Origin: Argopecten irradians
Lineage: Eukaryota > Mollusca > Bivalvia > Pectinida > Pectinidae
DNA: 64,000 bases
Assembly (NCBI RefSeq): GCF_041381155.1
Contig: NC_091149.1
Location: 10,556,609-10,620,608, forward strand
Reading direction: 5' to 3'
Shown: piece after piece, positions 59,801 through 64,000 of the stretch
How positions within the stretch are numbered: position 1 is the first letter of the stretch
Layout: each line of letters begins with the position of its first letter
The notes under the pieces: generated by a model
Told to the model about the DNA's origin: nothing
The model's database searches: none
Seen by the model: the letters and a program-made list of their open reading frames with translations, nothing else
Made by a program: the position numbers and the translations under genes

Positions 59801-62800
59801 TCCCTTAGCATATCTACAATCACATATATACACGTCTCCCTTAGCATATCTACAATCACATATATACACGTCTCCCTTAGCATATCTACAATCACATATA
59901 TACACGTCTCCATTAGCATATCTACAATCACATATATACACGTCTCCATTAGCATATACACTACAATCACATATATACACACGTCTCCATTAGCATATCT
60001 ACAATCACATATATACACGTCTCCATTAGCATATCTACAATCACATATATACACGTCTCCCTTAGCATATCTACAATCACATATCTACAATCACAATCAC
60101 ATATACACGTCTCCCTTAGCATATCTACAATCACATATATACACGTCTCCCTTAGCATATCTACAATCACATATATACACGTCTCCATTAGCATATCTAC
60201 AATCACATATATACACGTCTCCCTTAGCATATCTACAATCACATATATACACGTCTCCATTAGCATATCTACAATCACATATATACACGTCTCCCTTAGC
60301 ATATCTACAATCACATATATACACGTCTCCCTTAGCATATCTACAATGACATATATACACGTCTCCCTTAGCATATCTACAATCACATATATACACGTCT
60401 CCCTTAGCATATCTACAATCACATATATACACGTCTCCCTTAGCATATCTACAATCACATATATACACGTCTCCCTTAGCATATCTACAATCACATATAT
60501 ACACGTCTCCCTTAGCATATCTACAATCACAATCACATATATACACGTCTCCCTTAACATATCTACAATCACATATATACACGTCTCCATTAGCATATCT
60601 ACAATCACATATATACACGTCTCCCTTAACATATCTACAATCACATATATACACGTCTCCCTTAGCATATCTACAATCACATATATACACGTCTCCCTTA
60701 GCATATCTACAATCACATATATACACGTCTCCCTTAGCATATCTACAATCACATATATACACGTCTCCCTTAACATATCTACAATCACATATATACACGT
60801 CTCCCTTAGCATATCTACAATCACATATATACACGTCTCCCTTAGCATATCTACAATCACATATATACACGTCTCCCTTAGCATATCTACAATCACATAT
60901 ATACACGTCTCCATTAGCATATCTACAATCACATATATACACGTCTCCCTTAGCATATCTACAATCACATATATACACGTCTCCCTTAGCATATCTACAA
61001 TCACATATATACACGTCTCCCTTAGCATATCTACAATCACATATATACACGTCTCCCTTAGCATATCTACAATCACATATATACACGTCTCCCTTAGCAT
61101 ATCTACAATCACATATATACACGTCTCCCTTAGCATATCTACAATCACATTATACACGTCTCCCTTAGCATATATACAATCACATATATACACGTCTCCC
61201 TTAGCATATCTACAATCACATATATACACGTCTCCCTTAGCATATCTACAATCACATATACACGTCTCCTTAGCATATCTACAATCACATATATACACGT
61301 CTCCATTAGCATATCTACAATCACATATATACACGTCTCCCTTAGCATATCTACAATCACATATATACACGTCTCCATTAGCATATCTACAATCACATAT
61401 ATACACGTCTCCATTAGCATATCTACAATCACATATATACACGTCTCCATTAGCATATCTACAATCACATATATACACTCTCCTTAGCATATCTACAATC
61501 ACATATATACACGTCTCCCTTAGCATATCTACAATCACATATATACACGTCTCCATTAGCATATCTACAATCACATATATACACGTCTCCATTAGCATAT
61601 CTACAATCACATATATATACACGTCTCCATTAGCATATCTACAATCACATATATACACGTCTCCCTTAGCATATCTACAATCACATATATACACGTCTCC
61701 CTTAGCATATCTACAATCACATATATACACGTCTCCCTTAGCATATCTACAATCACATATATACACGTCTCCCTTAGCATATCTACAATCACATATATAC
61801 ACGTCTCCCTTAGCATATCTACAATCACATATATACACGTCTCCATTAGCATATCTACAATCACATATATACACGTCTCCCTTAGCATATCTACAATCAC
61901 ATATATACACGTCTCCCTTAGCATATCTACAATCACATATATACACGTCTCCCTTAGCATATCTACAATCACATATATACACGTCTCCCTTAGCATATCT
62001 ACAATCACATATATACACGTCTCCATTAGCATATCTACAATCACATATATACACGTCTCCCTTAGCATATCTACAATCACATATATACACGTCTCCCTTA
62101 GCATATCTACAATCACATATATACACGTCTCCCTTAGCATATCTACAATCACATATATACACGTCTCCCTTAGCATATCTACAATCACATATATACACGT
62201 CTCCATTAGCATATCTACAATCACATATATACACGTCTCCCTTAGCATATCTACAATCACACATATATACACGTCTCCCTTAGCATATCTACAATCACAT
62301 ATATACACGTCTCCCTTACATATCTACAATCACATATATACACGTCTCCCTTAGCATATCTACAATCACATATATACACGTCTCCCTTAACATATCTACA
62401 ATCACATATATACACGTCTCCATTAGCATATCTACAATCACATATACACGTCTCCCTTAGCATATCTACAATCACATATATACACGTCTCCATTAACATA
62501 TCTACAATCACATATATACACGTCTCCATTAGCATATCTACAATCACATATATACACGTCTCCCTTAGCATATCTACAATCACACATATACACGTCTCCA
62601 TTAGCGTATCTACAATCACATTATTTTTCACCAATTATCAAAACATAACTTTTAAAGTGTTTTGTCATCTCTTTGACTTCTGAATTATTCCTTATCTAAT
62701 AATTCAATTGTCAAATACTAGAAGACAACTATTTTTTTAATAAGTTAATAAATTATAAAAGATTTAGTGTAATTATGATTCATTTTATTTTGCTGTCTCT

Positions 62801-64000
62801 ATGACCTCTTAGTTACTCAACACATAACAGATGGTCCGGAGGAGTAGGTGAGGGAGAGGCCACTGCACAGTGGCTGTAAATATATAATGAACTCTGATGA
62901 ATTCAGCTTCACCAATGAAGTGGATCAAAAATGTTTTACTGTGGCTAGGTTTAGAAAGAAATGATTTATTACATTTTAGCATTATATTGAAAAGTCATAA
63001 TGGAGTCATTTAAGGCCAGTCTCCTCTTTATGTATAGTACACACTTGAAGGAATAGAAGTGTTGATGACATGGAGTAATGAGATTTAACAGAATGGAGTG
63101 AAAAGGGAAGTAACTCAGAGGTAAATAGTTGATTTATTGAATATGGTACTTTCTCTCATACCAACTGATGTAATAACGTTTGTCTCGGGTAATACACTCA
63201 TGTCGCCTGAGGCTGTATTACATGGCTACCCATGCAAAAAAGCCTTATGACATCACAGCTTTAACAAAAATACTATTTTCTTGGTACAATTTTAACATTT
63301 TTTTTTCCAGATACTAGGCTTGGTTTGGAAAAGATACCAGAAATGGGATTTGAGTTGAAAATATCACACAATTTTCATGAATTCAGAATTGAATTGCCTT
63401 TTTTTCCCAATTTATTTCAAAATGGTAGAATCATAGTAGTAAAATTGCAATAAACGTCGGGGTATGAGAGAAAAATTCTCTTTCATGATATATGGACATG
63501 AAGGATAGGGGTATTTTACTCTCGTAGAATATTCCTATCCTTCATTTAAGCATTGATGTTACTATCAGCAAATTCTCACAAAAGTTTGCAAACAAAATAT
63601 ATTTCATAACCCTGTGAAGTTAAAAAATAATTACATCAATGCTAATAATTAATTTTTCAGACTACTTGATAACATAAAGTACGTTAAAACGTATGATTCT
63701 TTTGATTTTCAAATGGATTTTTTTTTTCAAAATAAATATGCAATGTCAACGTCTCTATTGTGACGTCATGATTACATCAGATTTTCGCGCCATTCTCGGA
63801 TTTTTCCTTCATAGTATATGAAGAAAAAGAATCTGCCAATCAGAGAGTCGGATTTAGTATGAAAACAAATGAAAATTAATTATATCCACATAATGAAAGA
63901 GTCTTATAATTATATACTACATGTCCTACCTGACTTTTCCTATCCCGTGTAGTCGTCCATCCCTCCAGTAACCTTCCTGACAACGTTCCTTACCATCGTC
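40901..64000 (-). CDS. ALS2: ALS2 (alsin), C-terminal third: MORN repeats and VPS9 Rab5-GEF domain
   Basis: Alsin activates Rab5 on early endosomes through its C-terminal VPS9 domain; the MORN repeats support membrane association and assembly. Fifteen exons, in transcript order: 63930-64000 (partial), 53584-53750, 52508-52617, 51679-51756, 51227-51372, 49706-49879, 47901-48021, 47244-47401, 46458-46596, 45650-45826, 45032-45077, 44425-44486, 43238-43301, 41940-42122 and 40901-40945. They encode about 580 residues, aligning end to end with vertebrate alsin. MORN strands include [20 protein letters not shown] and [16 protein letters not shown]. The VPS9 core includes [17 protein letters not shown] and [19 protein letters not shown]. 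The 22 exon-intron boundaries I placed keep phase except one frame break in exon 46458-46596. Three acceptors sit in tandem arrays. N-terminal RCC1, DH and PH parts lie beyond 64000. Confidence 0.96.
41940..42122 (-). CDS. ALS2: ALS2 exon, VPS9 core
   Basis: 61 codons, phase 0 both sides. Contains [19 protein letters not shown], then [19 protein letters not shown] and IMFTTLH. It carries the conserved Asp of the VPS9 Rab-binding surface. Confidence 0.96.
42494..42857. mobile_element. TTAA-type MITE, copy E (ALS2 intron)
   Basis: CTAAAGATGCTCCACCGCCG at the left and CGATGGAGCATCTTTAA at the right. Full length. Confidence 0.85.
42992..43180. mobile_element. Palindromic MITE (family 3), ALS2 intron
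   Basis: TATTCTGTATTTGCATATTT ... GCAAAGACGGAATA with inverted arms GTAGGTATTGATTGTGACGT and ACGTAACAATCAATACCTAC. It lies 57 bp from the next exon. Confidence 0.8.
43238..43301 (-). CDS. ALS2: ALS2 exon, start of VPS9 domain
   Basis: Encodes (S)[21 protein letters not shown]; vertebrate [20 protein letters not shown]. Confidence 0.95.
43459..44247. mobile_element. Non-autonomous element with ATCCCCC ends, tandem core and ACGG/ACAG microsatellite
   Basis: The ends ATCCCCCGCTTTC and GAAAGTGGGGGAT are inverted. The body has about four ~155-bp tandem units (GGGCCATAACTCC..TAAATAAGGTC, GAACTTGGCCAAGCCCTTAA) and (ACGGACAG)n at 44171-44204. Resembles pearl/Helentron-associated elements of bivalves in architecture; the assignment is by recall. 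Confidence 0.7.
44425..44486 (-). CDS. ALS2: ALS2 exon with arrayed acceptor
   Basis: Encodes [20 protein letters not shown] plus AG; vertebrate ...ACFASAVECLQQIS. Acceptor TTGTTTTACAG|CGATTG. Confidence 0.92.
44463..44875 (-). repeat. Tandem array spanning an ALS2 acceptor (8 copies, ~52 bp)
   Basis: Exon-edge equivalents are at 44486 (real), 44538, 44590, 44642, 44694, 44747, 44806 and 44870. The unit on the minus strand is TTTAGAATGTTTGTTTTACAG, then CGATTGTCCAGCCTCCGTGA. Spacing is 52 bp near the exon, then 53, 59 and 64. Distal copies are more diverged, and the AG is lost at 44590 and 44694. Use of an upstream acceptor would bring an in-frame TAG. Confidence 0.95.
45032..45077 (-). CDS. 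ALS2: ALS2 small exon (46 nt)
   Basis: Encodes (Q)[15 protein letters not shown]; vertebrate QQKFWPATLSILGESKK. Phases 2 to 0 agree. Confidence 0.88.
45103..45180. repeat. Three-copy ~32-bp repeat next to an ALS2 acceptor
   Basis: GTTATCTCCCTTGTTTTCAGTAAC-type units lie 26 bp upstream of the 45077 acceptor. The exon edge itself is not included. Confidence 0.75.
45263..45610. mobile_element. TTAA-type MITE, copy F (ALS2 intron, TTAA on both sides)
   Basis: TTAA-GGATGCTCCACCACTGAC at the left, TTGGTGGTGGAGCATCT-TTAA at the right. Confidence 0.87.
45650..45826 (-). CDS. ALS2: ALS2 exon
   Basis: Encodes [40 protein letters not shown] and [18 protein letters not shown]. Aligns to the SSGLLQPIVLPRLYPPLF..LYALDND block of vertebrate alsin. 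The donor is GATCA|GTACGT. Confidence 0.95.
46458..46596 (-). CDS. ALS2: ALS2 exon with a one-base frame break
   Basis: Begins in phase with (R)[13 protein letters not shown], matching vertebrate RFLFPELP, but that frame meets TAA near 46525. The acidic linker ([20 protein letters not shown] then EQ) that joins in phase to the next exon is one base away. The total of 139 nt is one more than a multiple of three, where a phase-2 to phase-2 exon must be one. Either an assembly or allelic indel near 46565, or an alternative acceptor (CCACTACAG at ~46557) that drops the conserved motif. Confidence 0.75.
46850..47075 (-). mobile_element. tRNA-derived SINE, decayed (ALS2 intron)
   Basis: On the minus strand the head reads GGTGGTCGAGTGTTTGTTAA with B box CATGAGTTTGAATCCCATG, then CCGGTGG..TTTCTTTGGGTACTCCAGC, similar to the central region of the SINE at 5311-5558. 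Confidence 0.65.
47244..47401 (-). CDS. ALS2: ALS2 exon
   Basis: Encodes [40 protein letters not shown] and [12 protein letters not shown] plus AG. Matches vertebrate [32 protein letters not shown]. Confidence 0.96.
47390..47500 (-). repeat. Weak tandem array spanning the 47401 acceptor of ALS2 (3 copies)
   Basis: Edge equivalents are at 47401, 47437 and 47484: TCAAA-(GG/ATCC/ATCT)-GC followed by CTAAACAGTTTAT on the plus strand. The third copy has lost the AG. Smaller and more diverged than the other arrays. Confidence 0.6.
47901..48021 (-). CDS. ALS2: ALS2 exon
   Basis: Encodes [40 protein letters not shown]. Matches vertebrate [26 protein letters not shown]. Confidence 0.93.
48048..48150. 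repeat. AT minisatellite (TTTACTATAATTAATAATATTAA)
   Basis: Four to five copies of a ~27-bp AT unit 30 bp upstream of the 48021 acceptor. Confidence 0.8.
48418..49385. mobile_element. Non-autonomous element with ATCCCCCGCC ends, 185-bp tandem core, ACGG microsatellite
   Basis: ATCCCCCGCC at 48418 and GGCGGGGTAT at the right end. The body has about four ~185-bp units (TTTTCAGCAATGTTTCCATG, AATGTGTCTATGAAGTTTCG) and (ACGG)n at 49313-49345, plus a terminal hairpin CCCCCGCC-AACTTCGTT-GGCGGGG. Confidence 0.75.
49706..49879 (-). CDS. ALS2: ALS2 exon
   Basis: Encodes (S)[40 protein letters not shown] and [17 protein letters not shown] plus AG. Vertebrate [21 protein letters not shown]...VWKAWDNIAVALTTSRR. 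Confidence 0.95.
50028..50910. mobile_element. Non-autonomous element with AGGGCCCCGC ends and ACGGACAG microsatellite
   Basis: AGGGCCCCGC at ~50031 and GCGGGGCCCT at ~50898-50907 are inverted. Inside are two ~145-bp units (GTCAACTCCTTGTTTAATTC type) and a perfect (ACGG/ACAG)n tract at 50762-50862. Confidence 0.72.
50762..50862. repeat. (ACGG)n/(ACAG)n microsatellite
   Basis: Uninterrupted tetranucleotide block of about 100 bp, ACGG-ACAG-ACGG pattern. Confidence 0.97.
50967..51075. repeat. Second copy of the 40077-40230 dispersed repeat
   Basis: TCAGTCAACAGTCAAAACTT, CAGACCAACCTGATAGACTA and GGTTATAGGGTTGAG align with 40077-40190. Confidence 0.65.
51227..51372 (-). CDS. ALS2: ALS2 exon, last MORN units
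   Basis: Encodes [40 protein letters not shown] and THNVGLSS plus AG. Vertebrate GTLTMPNGDYIEGYFSGEW..GIKITGTYFKP. Confidence 0.95.
51679..51756 (-). CDS. ALS2: ALS2 exon, MORN unit
   Basis: 26 codons, [26 protein letters not shown]; vertebrate GNGVLLSEDDTIYEGEFS. Confidence 0.93.
52037..52219. mobile_element. Short palindromic MITE (family 1), ALS2 intron copy
   Basis: ACATGATACCCATTAACGTT and AACGTTATTGGGTATCACAT are inverted. The body matches 4239-4413. Confidence 0.8.
52508..52617 (-). CDS. ALS2: ALS2 exon, MORN unit
   Basis: Encodes [20 protein letters not shown] then [16 protein letters not shown]. Phase 1 in, 0 out. Confidence 0.96.
53038..53100. repeat. Fragment of the AAGAGGCCC element
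   Basis: AAGAGGCCCAAGAGGCCTTG-AGGGTCACCTGAGTG parallels the 25689 end of the larger element. Confidence 0.65.
53190..53260. repeat. Two-copy 31-bp tandem repeat
   Basis: AGTGTATAATGTTACCAGAC-CTTATGCTTAA is present twice in succession. Confidence 0.85.
53584..53750 (-). CDS. ALS2: ALS2 exon, MORN units; its start seeds the giant array
   Basis: Encodes (R)[40 protein letters not shown] and [15 protein letters not shown]. Vertebrate [20 protein letters not shown]. Acceptor GTGATTGTAG|ATATGC is the last of about 250 tandem copies. Donor CTCAAAG|GTAAGT. Confidence 0.96.
53751..62620 (-). repeat. Giant 36-bp minisatellite made of the ALS2 acceptor and exon start (~245-250 copies)
   Basis: The unit on the minus strand is ATATGCTAAGGGAGACGTGT followed by ATATATGTGATTGTAG (36 bp); a 34-bp form lacks one AT. 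The first ~22 nt match the 5' end of the MORN exon at 53750 and the last ~11 nt match its intron end with the AG. A common variant has AAT (the exon's own codon) in place of AAG. There are breaks or odd units at about 56226-56270, 57926-58016, 59268-59295 and 60069-60095. It fills nearly all of the intron and leaves spurious long ORFs on both strands. Each unit has one CpG. Confidence 0.98.
62621..63929 (-). other. ALS2 intron upstream of the giant array
   Basis: AT-rich. Nothing beyond short repeats such as TATCCTTCAT/ATGAAGGATA (inverted, 63497-63545). No exon recognised. Confidence 0.6.
63930..64000 (-). CDS. ALS2: ALS2 exon, MORN unit (cut by window edge)
   Basis: Encodes [23 protein letters not shown] plus AG. 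Vertebrate EDHYVGHWKEGKMCGQGVY. Donor GTCAG|GTAGGA, phase 2, matches the exon at 53750. Confidence 0.9.

Noticed and set aside
53751..62620. CRISPR array
   Set aside because: The period is constant but there are no unique spacers; adjacent units are whole copies. The unit derives from the ALS2 exon edge, and the genome is animal.
53513..62634. Dozens of long ORFs on both strands, up to 765 codons
   Set aside because: They are read-through of a 36-bp (12-codon) repeat without stops in two frames per strand. Composition is a single 12-residue motif, and they overlap each other.

Overview
The window is from an intron-rich, AT-rich animal genome, most likely a lophotrochozoan and probably a bivalve mollusc. 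The evidence is small GT-AG exons separated by kilobase introns, tRNA-derived SINEs, many short inverted-repeat elements, non-autonomous elements with internal tandem repeats plus an ACGG/ACAG microsatellite (an architecture known from bivalves), and an intronless phosphonoacetaldehyde hydrolase, which fits phosphonate-rich molluscs. The species is not determined. All four recognisable genes lie on the minus strand.

Layout. (1) About 1-6752: TMBIM6 (Bax inhibitor 1), seven coding exons; the last ~30 codons lie beyond the left edge. (2) 6.8-14.1 kb: intergenic, with a LINE 3' fragment, two tandem TTAA-type MITEs and a hAT-like transposase scrap. (3) 14131-14970: phosphonoacetaldehyde hydrolase (phnX), one coding exon preceded by a likely 5'UTR intron. 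(4) 21559-28663: an MFSD4-like sugar-type MFS transporter in three coding exons; its introns hold foldback elements. (5) 28.7-40.9 kb: a repeat-dominated gap with a decayed Ty3/gypsy element (gag, CCHC knuckle, protease and RT traces on the minus strand) and several minisatellites. (6) 40901-64000 and beyond: the C-terminal third of ALS2 (alsin), 15 exons covering the MORN repeats, linker and VPS9 Rab5-GEF domain.

The main finding is a recurrent structure that ordinary annotation hides: tandem arrays whose repeat unit spans a splice junction, so that exon end or start, splice site and intron flank are copied together. I find six in two genes. TMBIM6 has three: donor of exon 7 (8 copies, 39/57 bp), acceptor of exon 6 (4 copies, 68 bp) and donor of exon 5 (4 copies, 51/54 bp). 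ALS2 has three: acceptors at 44486 (8 copies, ~52 bp) and 47401 (3 weak copies), and a giant one at 53751-62620, about 245-250 copies of a 36-bp (variant 34-bp) unit, each carrying the alsin intron end and the first ~22 nt of the MORN exon. On the ALS2 sense strand most of these 36-bp units also contain UGUAUAUA, a perfect Pumilio response element. Two arrays have codon-multiple units (51/54 and 36 bp) and remain translatable across units, so alternative splice-site use could insert 17-residue or 12-residue blocks; the other three clear arrays bring in immediate stops.

The hundreds of long overlapping ORFs on both strands between 53.5 and 62.6 kb are a by-product of the codon-multiple repeat, not genes. 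The genes show no pathway relationship; TMBIM6 (ER membrane), the MFS transporter (plasma membrane), phnX (phosphonate catabolism) and ALS2 (endosomal Rab5 activation) are ordinary neighbours.
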